A DNA stretch of 64,000 nt, from contig UQLA01000001.1 in the NCBI GenBank assembly GCA_900541745.1, positions 124,001 through 188,000 of the forward strand. Direction: 5' to 3'. The notes below the pieces were generated by a model that was not told the origin of the DNA, searched no databases, and saw only the letters and a list, made by a program, of their open reading frames with translations. Every line of letters begins with the position of its first letter. The stretch's first letter is position 1. The translations under genes and the position numbers were made by a program. Positions 33,778 through 43,411 of the stretch are shown here, in pieces. Origin of the DNA: an uncultured Collinsella sp. Lineage in GTDB: Bacteria; Actinomycetota; Coriobacteriia; Coriobacteriales; Coriobacteriaceae.

Positions 33778-35169
33778 ATGGCAGGTAAAAAGTTCTCCCT
33801 GTTCGAGGTCATCCTCTCGGTTATCTGCGTCGTATTTACCATCGAGGCGGCTGCTCCGGCATCTGCCATGGGTAACGTGCAGTTCTTCTGGTGGATCTTC
33901 CTCATCATTACGTTTTTGCTTCCCTATGGCCTGGTGGTGGCCGAGCTGGGTACGGCGTTCGATTCCGAGGGCGGTCTGTACGATTGGGTTCGCTTGGGCC
34001 TGGGTGACCGTTGGGGAGCCCGTTGTTCCTGGTGCTACTGGGTTAACTTTCCGCTGTGGGTGGCAAGTATCGCCTGCATGTTTCCCAGTGTTATCAATGC
34101 GGTATGGGGCATCGAGTTTTCGCTTGGGGTCCGAATTGCCATCGAGCTTGCCTTTGTGTGGGGTGTCACCGTCATGGCGATGCAGCCGGTTGCCGAGGCC
34201 GATTGGGTCATGGATGGCGGTGCCGTCATCAAGGTGCTCATTACCGCCGTGGTGGGAATCGTCGGCATCTGGTTTGCCTGCAATAACGGCTTTGCCAACG
34301 ACATGTCGTTTAAGACCTTCATTCCAGATTTGGGCGGCACCAATTCGTTGACGTACCTATCGATCATCCTGTTCAACTTTATGGGCTTCGAAGTGGTCGC
34401 GACCTTTGCCAGCACGATGAAAAACCCATCGCGCGATATCCCCAAGGCGGTTATCGCTGGTGGCGTTGCCATTGCGGCGATCTACATTATCTGCGGCGTC
34501 GGCATTGGAGCCGCGGTTCCCACCGAGCAGCTTTCGCTCGATTCGGGCATTGTGGACGCGGTCGCCGCCATGTTGGGGCGCAGCCATCCGCTGACGATGG
34601 TCGTGGGCGTGGCCTTTTTGGTGACGCTGTTCGCCAACATGATCTGCTGGAGCTTTGGCGTTAACAACGTGGCGAGCTATGCCGCGCGTCATGGCAATAT
34701 GCCGCGTCCCTTTGCGCTGGTGTCCAAGAAGACCGGCATGCCCAATGGCTCGGCAATCATTAACGGTTGTTTTGCCAGCCTGGTACTACTGCTTCAGATT
34801 CCGCTGGGCGAGGGCTCCGACGTCTTTTGGGTTTTCTTCTCGATGAACGTCGTCTTCCTGCTTATGAGCTATATCCCGATGTTCCCAGCGTTTTGGCGCC
34901 TGCGCAAATATGACGATCGCCCGCGCGTGTTCCGCGCGCCCTTCGAGGGCAAGGTGCTTGCGGTGGCACTTGCGATTCCCGTGGTGGAGCTTGTGCTTTC
35001 GATTGTCGCTACGATTGTGCCGCTCAACGGCTCGTCCGCCGAAATGACAAAGTTGCCCATTCTCATGGGTGTAGTGATCGCCGTGTTGCTGGGCGAGGTT
35101 TCGCGCCTCATATCGCGCCGCGGCCGCAGCGTCGACAATCCCGGCGTTGGCGTGTATAGAAAACGCTGA
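33778..35169 (+). CDS. APC-superfamily permease (second copy)
   Basis: A 463-residue transporter, paralogous to the one at 30385 along its length (EAAAPASAMGNVQFFWWIFLIITFLLPYGLVVAELGTAF; NSLTYLSIILFNFMGFEVVATFASTMKNPSRDIPKA), with about 12 membrane segments. Likely an amino-acid/amine antiporter; an agmatine-putrescine role is inferred from the setting. Unlike the first copy its codon use is mixed throughout. GGGGGAG precedes the ATG at 33778. It may be cut off from aguA by the terminator at 33433. Confidence 0.83.
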   Translation: MAGKKFSLFEVILSVICVVFTIEAAAPASAMGNVQFFWWIFLIITFLLPYGLVVAELGTAFDSEGGLYDWVRLGLGDRWGARCSWCYWVNFPLWVASIACMFPSVINAVWGIEFSLGVRIAIELAFVWGVTVMAMQPVAEADWVMDGGAVIKVLITAVVGIVGIWFACNNGFANDMSFKTFIPDLGGTNSLTYLSIILFNFMGFEVVATFASTMKNPSRDIPKAVIAGGVAIAAIYIICGVGIGAAVPTEQLSLDSGIVDAVAAMLGRSHPLTMVVGVAFLVTLFANMICWSFGVNNVASYAARHGNMPRPFALVSKKTGMPNGSAIINGCFASLVLLLQIPLGEGSDVFWVFFSMNVVFLLMSYIPMFPAFWRLRKYDDRPRVFRAPFEGKVLAVALAIPVVELVLSIVATIVPLNGSSAEMTKLPILMGVVIAVLLGEVSRLISRRGRSVDNPGVGVYRKR

Positions 35170-35549
35170 CCGTGAGGGGCTTGGCCCACCGGCACGGGGC
35201 TAAAACCGGGGTTGCTTCCAAGTTAATAAATTGCTGCGAGGATTACTGCGACAATCGTGGAGGTTATGCTAACAGTTGCGCTGGTCGAGTGAAGAGGAAA
35301 GCTTAGGCGCAAAGAAGGGGACGTGTCCCAGGTAAGGGCAGCTGTCGTTGCGCTCATCAACGATGCAAGGAACGTCATCGTAGGTCATGGTCGAACCGAT
35401 CTTGGCGATGGCCTTGGCGGCAGGTGCGACAATAATCTTGAGCGGTGCAATCGGCGCCATGGCATCTCCTTTCGATCTTGGTATTCGTCGATGTTTCTAC
35501 CATAACCGTAATGCGGAATCAAGCTGGTTGTGCGCGGAATGAGGGTAGT
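35170..35549. other. gap between permease and LuxR gene
   Basis: Holds one probable small minus-strand gene (35269-35460). Otherwise no terminator or promoter is clear enough to call. Confidence 0.3.
35269..35460 (-). CDS. small hypothetical protein
   Basis: A 63-codon frame starting MAPIAPLKIIVAPAAKAI, preceded by a strong AAAGGAGATGCC ribosome-binding site, which makes translation likely. It contains TYDDVPCIVDERNDSCPYLGHVPFF with two cysteines. No family is recognised. It is antisense to its neighbours and lies alone between the permease and a LuxR gene. It could be a remnant of a longer gene. Confidence 0.45.
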   Translation of the reverse strand: MAPIAPLKIIVAPAAKAIAKIGSTMTYDDVPCIVDERNDSCPYLGHVPFFAPKLSSSLDQRNC

Positions 35550-36542
35550 ATGAGCTTCGCATTCTTTATCTACACGATTCTTGTCATGGGCATTGGATTG
35601 GTAACGGCATCAACTGCACTCGTAATATGGCTCATGACTCGTCGACGCGATTGTTTGGTGGCGGCCGCGGGCTTCCTTCTCTATGTCTTCGATATGTCGG
35701 TGATCTTCTTTGATGAGTACAACCGGCTCAAATATGACTATGTGGTGACGTTTAATGAGCCGCTTCAACATCCGTTACTGCGCTGCGCGCTGGGCGTGGC
35801 GATTCTTGCGTGCGTATGGCTTTGGGTAACGTTTCGCTTACACGATGAGGTAACCGTTAAGCGCGTTGCCGCATATGTCGTACCGATCGCCGTGCTTCAG
35901 CTTGCCCTGGTACCTCGTACTGGCTTTGCGAGCCAGATTCAGCAATATCTTTTTTGGCTTGCGCGCGATTTGGGAATGGCATTCTGCTTGGTATATGCTT
36001 ACGCTCGCTATCGCAAGACGGAGAATAGGGCTGAGCGGCTCGATCTTGAGCGCTCTCGGACGTTCTTTCGCATAGCCTGCGTGCTTACCGTGATGGTGGT
36101 TATCGAGGATACCTATATGATCCTATTCTGCACGCCTGACGTTGACAACGTGATAGTGAGCGCCTTTTTATGGTATCTGGGCGAGCGGAATATCTCAGAG
36201 AATTTATTGTTTGTGGCTGCAGCCGTTCAGCTATTTAAACAGTTCAGCCATATCTTACGTGTGTTCTCGCGTCACCCTCGTGCCGATGAAGAGGTAGCGA
36301 CAGAGCGCCGTGATGCACGGGAGGACCTTGTCTCGCGTGTTGTGATTTTCTCGGACGAGCATGGGCTTTCAAAGCGCGAACAGGAAGTGCTTACACTCGT
36401 ATTGCGTGGACTCGATGTCCAAAATATTGCTAATGAACTTGTGATTAGTCCGGGTACCGTCAAGGCTCACCTGCATCGCATCTATGTAAAGAGCGAAGTC
36501 AAGGCGCGTGACGACTTGATTGAGGCATTCTGGCGCTCGTGA
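35550..36542 (+). CDS. membrane-anchored LuxR-family regulator
   Basis: A 330-residue regulator with about seven hydrophobic segments (about residues 5-240) and a C-terminal LuxR HTH (LSKREQEVLTLVLRGLDVQNIANELVISPGTVKAHLHRIYVK). Its overall plan is that of the proteins at 27882 and 44428. ATG 35550 follows GAGGG; the longer frame from 35445 begins inside the small minus-strand gene. It precedes the amidohydrolase-MATE pair and may regulate it (position only). Confidence 0.87.
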   Translation: MSFAFFIYTILVMGIGLVTASTALVIWLMTRRRDCLVAAAGFLLYVFDMSVIFFDEYNRLKYDYVVTFNEPLQHPLLRCALGVAILACVWLWVTFRLHDEVTVKRVAAYVVPIAVLQLALVPRTGFASQIQQYLFWLARDLGMAFCLVYAYARYRKTENRAERLDLERSRTFFRIACVLTVMVVIEDTYMILFCTPDVDNVIVSAFLWYLGERNISENLLFVAAAVQLFKQFSHILRVFSRHPRADEEVATERRDAREDLVSRVVIFSDEHGLSKREQEVLTLVLRGLDVQNIANELVISPGTVKAHLHRIYVKSEVKARDDLIEAFWRS

Positions 36543-36848
36543 GGCTGGAGTGGTCCGGCTGACGGTGTATCGCAGACTGCTCGGCGTAAAGAAGCGACAA
36601 TAAACTTAGACAATAAAATACCTGTTCAGACGTGTAAACCTGCTTAATCCGTCCGTTCGCTCGGTTCCATCTTGGCAGCTTGTGCTGGAGGTGCGTCAAT
36701 GGGTGTTGACGCGGGGCGTAGGGCGCTGGACAGACGCCCAATTGCCTGTAGGCACGTGTCACGAGGGGGCGGCAAATGCTCCCTCACCGATTGGGCGCGC
36801 CGTATCGTGGCGCTTATCCATTGTCCTGTAACGTCTGAGGAGGCTCAT
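36543..36848. other. leader region of amidohydrolase gene
   Basis: 306 bp without a clear gene. The amidohydrolase frame is open upstream to 36672, but its strong ribosome-binding site is at 36837-36843. I could not identify a riboswitch or terminator. Confidence 0.3.
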
Positions 36849-38477
36849 ATGGACAAAGCGGATTTAGTCATCAAAAGTAATGCTGTGTTCACTGGTGACG
36901 GGCTGGCACCGTTCAAGGGCGGCGTTGCCATCGCGGGTGACAGAATTGTTGCGTGCGGCGAAGATAAGTACCTCGACGCTTTTATCGGGTCCGATACCGA
37001 GGTGCGTGACTATGGCGATAAGCTCGTCATGCCTGGCATTATCGATTCACACACTCACTATGCCCAGGGCGCCTTTTTGACCGATCCCGATTTCGCCGTC
37101 AATCTCATCGATTGCACAAGCTTCGAGCAGTGTATGGAACGCGTGCAGGCGTTTGCCAAAGACCACCCGAACAACGAGTGGATCGTGGGCTGTCAGGTTA
37201 TCCAGTTCCAGTGGGACGTGCCCGAGATGCCTACGGCGACAATGATCGATGAGTACATTTCGGACCGTCCGGTCTTTTTGCAGCAGGTTGACATGCACAC
37301 GTTTAGTGCCAACACCTGTGCAATCGAGAAAATCGGCGTTACTGCTGAAACGCCAGACCCATCAGGCGGCAAGATTCTTAAGGATGAAGCTGGCAACCCC
37401 ACGGGGGTCTTCTCGAACAACGCGGGAGCCCTTTTCATGGATGAGGTATACAATCCTGCCCCCGAGGTGGCTAGTGCTTCCTTTGCCAAGACTGCGCATC
37501 GCGCCAACGCTCTCGGCATTACAACAGTCGGCATGGTTAACCCCACTTTTGTGAGCATGGATAACCCCTATAAATTCCTTGCGGAACTCAACCGCAAGGG
37601 CGAGCATCCGTTGCGCGTGTTCATGTACACAGACCTTTTTGAGAACGAGGCCATGACGCTCGAGGAGATTCGGGCGAAATACGACTTCCCGGGCACGCAA
37701 GTCGAGTGGCATGGCTTTAAGCAGTTCATTGACGGCGTGTGTTCCGATCATACTGCTTGGATGCTCGAGCCCTATGCTAATGCTCCCGAGACCTGTGGCG
37801 AGCCGGCTGAGGATCCAGAGCGCGTGCGCAAAGCCATCCTTAAAGCGCTTGAGTGGGGTGTCGACACGCGCATCCATGCCATAGGCGATCGTTCCGTACG
37901 CTTTATCCTGGACTGCTTCGAGGAGGGTGAGAAGCGTTACGGTCTTATGGGCTGTCGTCACTCCATGGAGCACAACGAGACTGTTCAACCTGAGGATTTG
38001 CCGCGTTATGCGGAACTCGGCGTCTGTCCGGCCATGCAGCCGTGGCATATGCTACTTGATATGGCCGACTTGGCAAAGGACGACGCCGTTGGCCCCGAGC
38101 GCGCGGCGCTCTCGTGGCCAATTCATAGCCTGCTTGCGAGCGGTGCCTGCGTGCATTTGGGCTCCGACTTCCCGGTTGTGGGGCTTGAGCCTATGGAGGA
38201 GGTCTATGGCGCGGTCTATCGCATGCTCGAGGACGGATCTAATCCTGAGGGTTGGTTCCCCGAGGAGCGAATCACCATGGCCGAGGCCCTGCGCGCATAC
38301 ACCTACGGCGCTGCCTACGCTATGCATGCTGAGGACCGCATCGGCACACTCGCCTGCGGCAAGCAAGCCGACATCTGCGTACTCGACCGCAATCTCTTTA
38401 CCTGCGAGCCGGCAGAGGTTCTCGGCGCCACGGCTGAGCTTACGGTGATCGCCGGTAAGGTCGTCTACGAGAAATAG
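36849..38477 (+). CDS. amidohydrolase family 3 (YtcJ-like), cytoplasmic
   Basis: A 542-residue metal-dependent hydrolase. The metal-binding HTH is in VMPGIIDSHTHYAQG, with later IHAIGDRSVRFIL and HLGSDFPV strings. The C-terminal beta-sandwich ends in GKQADICVLDRNLFTCEPAEVLGATAELTVIAGKVVYE. The substrate is unknown; YtcJ-like enzymes cleave N-acyl or formyl amides. There is no signal peptide, unlike the paralogue at 45529. GAGGAGG precedes the ATG. A MATE transporter follows 39 bp later, so they are probably one operon. Confidence 0.85.
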   Translation: MDKADLVIKSNAVFTGDGLAPFKGGVAIAGDRIVACGEDKYLDAFIGSDTEVRDYGDKLVMPGIIDSHTHYAQGAFLTDPDFAVNLIDCTSFEQCMERVQAFAKDHPNNEWIVGCQVIQFQWDVPEMPTATMIDEYISDRPVFLQQVDMHTFSANTCAIEKIGVTAETPDPSGGKILKDEAGNPTGVFSNNAGALFMDEVYNPAPEVASASFAKTAHRANALGITTVGMVNPTFVSMDNPYKFLAELNRKGEHPLRVFMYTDLFENEAMTLEEIRAKYDFPGTQVEWHGFKQFIDGVCSDHTAWMLEPYANAPETCGEPAEDPERVRKAILKALEWGVDTRIHAIGDRSVRFILDCFEEGEKRYGLMGCRHSMEHNETVQPEDLPRYAELGVCPAMQPWHMLLDMADLAKDDAVGPERAALSWPIHSLLASGACVHLGSDFPVVGLEPMEEVYGAVYRMLEDGSNPEGWFPEERITMAEALRAYTYGAAYAMHAEDRIGTLACGKQADICVLDRNLFTCEPAEVLGATAELTVIAGKVVYEK

Positions 38478-38516
38478 CCCCACAGTCTTTCAATCTCTCA
38501 AGGAAAGGGGAGAACC

Positions 38517-39899
38517 ATGGCAGAAGAAACAACCGCTGTCGTTGGGGAGGAGCATGAGCTCGCCTCAAAGCCGATTCCAGAACTCGTGCGCCGCTACACA
38601 ATTGTGACCGGTCAGGGCATGCTCGCGCAGATCATTATGGTCGTGCTCGAGGGTCTCGTGATGGGCTGGGGCCTGGGCGCTCACGGTCTTGCTTGCGTCT
38701 CGATCATCATGTCTGTCGAGTACATCAATCTGGCCTTCGGCAATCTCTTCGGTACGGGCGTGCCGGCCGTCGTGGGCAATCTGCTCGGCGCCGGCGACAT
38801 CAAGGGGGCGAGTAAGGCATTTAGCCAGGGTTTCTGGCTCACGGCGATTGTTTCGGTCCTGCTCGCCGTCGTGATGGCAGTCTTCACCGAGCCCATCTGT
38901 GCATTCTTTGGTGCAACGCCCGATATCATGGCTGACACGGTCGCCGGCGTGCGCACGTTCGCCGTTCTATTGCCGCTCACGGTCATCGGCCAGATGGTTA
39001 CCGCTGTTATGCGCGTCGATGAGAAGGTCCAGGTCCAGGCAAATCTCATGACCGTATCTGCCATCGTTGCCATCTGCTGGCTCGCGCTCTCGACCTTCGT
39101 GCTCAAGCTTGGCGTCATGGGTGCTGGCGTGTACTATGGCCTGTCCATTGGCATCTGGGCCATCGGCATCTTCTGGTATGTTGGCGGCAAGAAGTCTCAG
39201 CTCAAGATTAACCTGGTCGACCTCAAACTCGACATGGGTATCTGCGGGCAGATCGTTAAGATTGGCTTCCCGTTCTTCCTGGTCCAGGGTGCGACATTCG
39301 TCTTCAATACCGTTGCCAACTCGCTGCTCGGCACGCTTGGCGGTGACATGGGTTCGCTCTACATCGCTGCATTCGGCGTAATCAACGGCTACATTCTCTA
39401 CATCACCATGATGGTCGCCCAGTGCTTCTCCTATGGTTTGCAGCCCATCGCTGCCTTCAATGCCGGTGCCAAGGCATGGGCGCGTCTTAAGGAGACGCTC
39501 TCCTGCACGCTTAAGTACCAGGTTGTGACGCTGGCGCTGGTCACCGTTGTACTCTGGCTTGCCGCCACGCCGGTGTGTGCCTTCTTTGCCGGCAGCGATC
39601 CCGCGCTCGTTGAGGTTGCCGCCAACGCCACGCGTACCGTCATCCTGGCTGTTGCCCTGGGCTATCTTGCCATGACCATGTCGATGTACTTCCAGGCGAA
39701 CGAGAAGGTGGGTATCGCCACGTTCTGCGGCCTGCTCCGTTACGTGATCTGTTCCGTACCGCTCATGTACTTGCTTGGCAGCATGATGGGCGCGCAGGGT
39801 GTTTGGATTGCCTTGGTTGCAGCCGATGCCATTACCGGCCTGGTTTCCATTGCACTTGCTGCAAAGGAACAAAAGCGCCTGAGTGGGCTCATGGCGTAG
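38517..39899 (+). CDS. MATE-family efflux transporter
   Basis: A 460-residue, 12-segment Na+/H+-driven multidrug and toxin extrusion protein in the usual two halves (about 40-245 and 255-455). It has MATE-like ILYITMMVAQCFSYGLQPIAAFNAGAK. The ribosome-binding site is AGGAAAGGGG. It lies directly after the amidohydrolase, so export of its product or of a related amine/amide is plausible but unproven. A bidirectional terminator follows. Confidence 0.9.
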   Translation: MAEETTAVVGEEHELASKPIPELVRRYTIVTGQGMLAQIIMVVLEGLVMGWGLGAHGLACVSIIMSVEYINLAFGNLFGTGVPAVVGNLLGAGDIKGASKAFSQGFWLTAIVSVLLAVVMAVFTEPICAFFGATPDIMADTVAGVRTFAVLLPLTVIGQMVTAVMRVDEKVQVQANLMTVSAIVAICWLALSTFVLKLGVMGAGVYYGLSIGIWAIGIFWYVGGKKSQLKINLVDLKLDMGICGQIVKIGFPFFLVQGATFVFNTVANSLLGTLGGDMGSLYIAAFGVINGYILYITMMVAQCFSYGLQPIAAFNAGAKAWARLKETLSCTLKYQVVTLALVTVVLWLAATPVCAFFAGSDPALVEVAANATRTVILAVALGYLAMTMSMYFQANEKVGIATFCGLLRYVICSVPLMYLLGSMMGAQGVWIALVAADAITGLVSIALAAKEQKRLSGLMA

Positions 39900-39930
39900 T
39901 CTAGGGCCGCTCCTCGTTCAACGGCGAAAT

Positions 39931-39966
39931 CAAAGGGCGTTCTCCACATGGAGGGCGCCCTTTTTT
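39931..39966. terminator. terminator between MATE and LuxR genes
   Basis: AAAGGGCG(T)TCTCC pairs with GGAGGGCGCCCTTT around ACAT, and T6 follows on the plus strand. It serves the MATE gene and overlaps the end of the convergent LuxR gene. Confidence 0.8.
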
Positions 39967-40768
39967 ATCGCGGTATGTTTTGCGTGGCAGTCATGAGGCC
40001 CAGGCGGTTGCTGACGCCGAGCTTGCGATAGATGGCGTTGACGTGCTTCTTGACGGTTGACTCGCTTATGAATAGCTCGTTTGCCATCTGTTTGTTCGTT
40101 TTGCCGTCGAGCATGAGCCGCATGACTTCGGCTTCGCGCGGTTGGATATTGTGTTCTGCAATGAAAGCATTCAGCTGGTTTGTGTCTTCTGTCTGGGTGA
40201 GTTTAATGCCCCGAGGATAGAGGTTGGCGAGCGCGAGGCTCGCGTGCCGAGCGACTTCGAGCAGGATTGCGAGCTCGGTGTCGGTGAAGTCTCCGGCCGT
40301 GCGTTCGCGAAACAGGGTGATGCTTCCCAGCGGGCTGTCGTTGTGCGCGAGCGTGGCCGTACAGCCAAAGTAGACGCCCTGGGGTTCCATCCATTTGCGA
40401 TAGATGGGCGTGGCATCGCGTCGCTCGACGTCGACGAGGTCGAGGTCGCGGTAGACGCCGACCTTATGTAGGTCAAAGGACCATGTTGTATAGTCCATCG
40501 CGGCGTAGCGGTTGTAGTAGTCGCTCAGTGCGCGGTCGTCCATTCCGCTGCTTGCGGGGTGGACGTAGCGTGGGGCATCGCTGCCCGCCGCCTCGATCAG
40601 GTCGAACATGGCGATCCGATGGGGCACGAGTCCTGTCGTTCCCTCGAGGGTCTCCTTTTGCAGCATGTCGACACCGCGTGATGCGTGGATCGCGAGCGCG
40701 AGCTCGTTGAGGGCGGTCCAGGTCGTACTGTCCAGCTCAATAGTCTGCTGTTTATTGCATGGGGGCAT
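39965..40768 (-). CDS. soluble LuxR-family regulator
   Basis: A 267-residue regulator with a GAF-like sensory part (about 20-190; GCTATLAHNDSPLGSITLFRERTAGDFTDTELAILLEVARHAS). The C-terminal LuxR HTH is IQPREAEVMRLMLDGKTNKQMANELFISESTVKKHVNAIYRKLGV. There are no membrane segments, unlike the three other LuxR proteins here. ATG 40768 has AAAGGA upstream. It is divergent from the second agmatine deiminase and is therefore its likely regulator (inferred). Confidence 0.85.
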   Translation of the reverse strand: MPPCNKQQTIELDSTTWTALNELALAIHASRGVDMLQKETLEGTTGLVPHRIAMFDLIEAAGSDAPRYVHPASSGMDDRALSDYYNRYAAMDYTTWSFDLHKVGVYRDLDLVDVERRDATPIYRKWMEPQGVYFGCTATLAHNDSPLGSITLFRERTAGDFTDTELAILLEVARHASLALANLYPRGIKLTQTEDTNQLNAFIAEHNIQPREAEVMRLMLDGKTNKQMANELFISESTVKKHVNAIYRKLGVSNRLGLMTATQNIPR

Positions 40769-40946
40769 AGGGCGTCCTTTCCATTGTGGAACCCAGTATG
40801 TCATGTTCTCGGCCTGAATAGAACTTTAGGTCAGCGAATGGTATACCGGCGGTCGCTGAAAGGGGCTCGAGGGACCATTGAGGACATCTCGGTGCGGCTG
40901 CATTATGGTCTCGTCAAGCAAAAGCACCGAGATCAAGGAGCTTGAA

Positions 40947-42068
40947 ATGAAGACTATCTACGAGAGTGAGTCCACGCCTAAGAAGGACGGGTTCTATATG
41001 CCCGGCGAGTATGAGGAGCAGGAGCGCACCTGGATTCTGTGGCCGCACCGCTCCGACGTGTGGCGCTGCGGCGCCAAGCCGGCGCAGAAGGTCTTCACCG
41101 AGATCATTAAGACCGTTGCACGCTTTCAGCCCATCACGGTAGGCGTCAACACCGAAGACTTCCCCGCGGTGTGCGAGATCTTCGACGGTGTTGAGAACGT
41201 GCGCGTTATCCACATGGAGTACAACGACAGCTGGATTCGCGACCCCGGCCCAGCGTTCCTCGTTAATGACAATGGGGAGGTGGCCCTTTCGCACTTCCAC
41301 TTTAATGCTTACGGCGGTTTCATTGACGGCCTGTACTTCCCGTGGGACAAGGACGCTTCTATTGGCCTGCAGGTGGCACAGCTTGAGCAGGTTAACCGTT
41401 ATCGTCCCGAGGATTACATCCTCGAGGGCGGCTCGTTCAACTGTGATGGTCAAGGCGCCGTCGTGACCACCGAGATGTGTCTGCTCAACGAGGACCGCAA
41501 CCCGCAGTACACCAAGGAGCAGATTGAGAAGAAGCTCTCTGAGTACCTCGGTATCGAGAAAGTTATCTGGATCAAGGACGGTATCGATCCGTACGAAACG
41601 AACGGTCATGTGGACGACGTCGCATGCTTTAGTGCACCCGGCGAAGTCTGCTGCATGTGGACCGATGATCCCAACCATAAGTTCTACAAGGAGTGCCAGG
41701 AGGCGTATAAGACGCTTTCCGAGACGACGGATGCCCGTGGCCGCAAACTCAAGGTTCACAAGGTAATCATGCCTGCGACCTCGGTATATATGACCGAAGA
41801 GGAGGCCAGCACGATTGATCCCGTCGAGGGCGTGCTGCCGCGTACCCCCGAGGACGCCTTCGAGCCGAGCTATCTCAATTTCCTGCCCATCAACGGAGCG
41901 GTGCTTGTGCCGCAGTTCGGTGACCCTAACGACGCCCAGGCGCTCAAGGATATCCAGGCTGCTTATCCGGACCGCGAAGTCATCGGTATCATGACCCGCG
42001 AGGTTATTTACGGCGGTGGCAACATTCACTGCATCACCCAGCAGCAGCCCAAGGCGCGCTGTAAATAG
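40947..42068 (+). CDS. aguA: agmatine deiminase (copy 2)
   Basis: A 373-residue enzyme of the same family as 32110-33315, with catalytic Cys362 in GGGNIHCITQQ, His in ETNGHVDDVACF, and the canonical DSWIRDPGPAFLV. It lacks the 25-residue insertion of copy 1 and is nearer the usual AguA length (about 365-370). Codon use is mixed, like its neighbours. AAGGAG precedes ATG 40947. It is a single gene divergent from a LuxR regulator and ended by a terminator, so it is probably an independently regulated deiminase. Confidence 0.92.
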   Translation: MKTIYESESTPKKDGFYMPGEYEEQERTWILWPHRSDVWRCGAKPAQKVFTEIIKTVARFQPITVGVNTEDFPAVCEIFDGVENVRVIHMEYNDSWIRDPGPAFLVNDNGEVALSHFHFNAYGGFIDGLYFPWDKDASIGLQVAQLEQVNRYRPEDYILEGGSFNCDGQGAVVTTEMCLLNEDRNPQYTKEQIEKKLSEYLGIEKVIWIKDGIDPYETNGHVDDVACFSAPGEVCCMWTDDPNHKFYKECQEAYKTLSETTDARGRKLKVHKVIMPATSVYMTEEEASTIDPVEGVLPRTPEDAFEPSYLNFLPINGAVLVPQFGDPNDAQALKDIQAAYPDREVIGIMTREVIYGGGNIHCITQQQPKARCK

Positions 42069-42106
42069 TAGTTCCATGGTGAACAGGGCTTGATTGTCCG
42101 CACACG

Positions 42107-42141
42107 AAAGTCCGCCGACTTCAATGGTCGGCGGACTTTTT
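42107..42141 (+). terminator. terminator after aguA copy 2
   Basis: AAAGTCCGCCGAC pairs with GTCGGCGGACTTT around TTCAATG, followed by a T-run. Confidence 0.9.
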
Positions 42142-42167
42142 GTGTGGCGGCATGGGCGTTTACCCAG

Positions 42168-42215
42168 ATAAAACCTACCAAAATAAACCTGTCCCTTTTT
42201 GGTAGGCGGTTTCAG
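42168..42215. repeat. ACCTACCAAAATAAACC hairpin repeat
   Basis: ATAAAACCTACCAAAATAAA and then CCTGTCCCTTTTTGGTAGG form a hairpin. It is homologous to the inverted copy at 48871-48914, where the stem is CCTGCC/GGCAGG, so both stem strands changed together. Confidence 0.6.
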
Positions 42216-42287
42216 CTGAACGGCGGGCCGTGCGGCTTGGGTGTGTGGGCTCACAATCTGGGAAAACCAAACAGATTGGGGGCTTGT

Positions 42288-43366
42288 ATGATCGATTCGA
42301 AGGGAAGCGTGCGGCTCGAGGGCATGTTTAACAGGGCGCATCTGGCTCCCGAAGCCCAGCGCGCATACGATACGCTGCTCGAATGCGTGCTCAACGGGCA
42401 GAAGGACTGCGAGGTTTCGGCGTGTGCGGGCATGGATACCATCAAGGCGCTCGTCGAGCTTTTGCGCTGCGACTGTCCCGAGCTCATTCATCTCTTGGGC
42501 GGTGTGCACTACTGCCGCCACGGTGAAAAAGTCCTGTTGGTGCCAAATTATGCCAAGGGATACAAGCAGTCGGTCACCAGGCTCTATACAAATCTTGCCA
42601 AGATGGAGCGTGCGGCTGCGCCGATTCTGAGCGCGGCACCGGTGGGGGCATTGGCGCTCGATTGGGTCTTGGCGATCTGTGCAAGCTTACCTCGGGGCTC
42701 CATGACATCGGCATCACCGTGGATGACTGGAATCCTCGCAACATCCTTGTGGGGGAGAGGGGCAGCCTGATGCTACTTGACACCGATTCGTATGCTTTCA
42801 CACTTTCAGATGTGAGCTACCAAACCACCTGTGCAGCACCGGGATATATCGCACCGGAGGTGCTCAAGCTCATGGAGACAACTGGCGTCAGCGATTTCGA
42901 GAGCCTGGCAGCCACGAATGCCCCGGTATTCACACCTCAGACGGATGACTTTGGACTGGCGGTCCATATCTTTAAGATGCTCAATCGCAGAATACACCCA
43001 TACGCTTCTGGCGAGCTGGACTTGGATATTTTTGACCTGGATGACGACGACATTCCGCCTGCACCGTCTCTGAACAGCTGCGCGTGCAATGGGCGCAGCC
43101 CGTTTATAAGGACTTTGGTCGGATATGTTATCCCGGAGTACGCTCTCGAGCTCGATGATTTTGGCGGCCTTATGGGCGAGGCTTTCCGTCGATCGTTGTA
43201 TGGCAGGGCGGAGGAGCGCCTTGACGCACGCACATGGGCGCGCCTGCTCGACCGGTATCTATCCGAGACGGTTGTGTGCCCGCGTGCTGCTCATCTATAC
43301 CACGCTTCGCAGCACGAATGCCCCTACTGCCGAGGAGAGCGCGCTTTGTTATCTCGTTTTGGTTGA
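42288..43366 (+). pseudogene. broken gene: N-terminal fragment joined to a protein-kinase-like C-terminus
   Basis: Two frames join at about 42,640-42,665 with a frame change. The first (from ATG 42288, MIDSKGSVRLEGMFNRAHL) gives about 120 meaningful residues; HLLGGVHYCRHGEKVLLVPNY resembles the segment ahead of bacterial transglutaminase-like domains (weak). The second, to 43366, is the C-terminal part of a kinase fold. It has GITVDDWNPRNILV (catalytic-loop-like, D..N), MLLDTDSYAF in the DFG place, and APGYIAPEVLKL, then a Cys-rich end CPRAAHLYHASQHECPYC. The kinase N-lobe is absent. A deletion fusion of two genes, or one frameshifted gene, would fit. Confidence 0.55.
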
Positions 43367-43411
43367 TTGCTCTGGGCTATCTTGGAGAAAGCCCAGGAGG
43401 CGATGCGCGGG

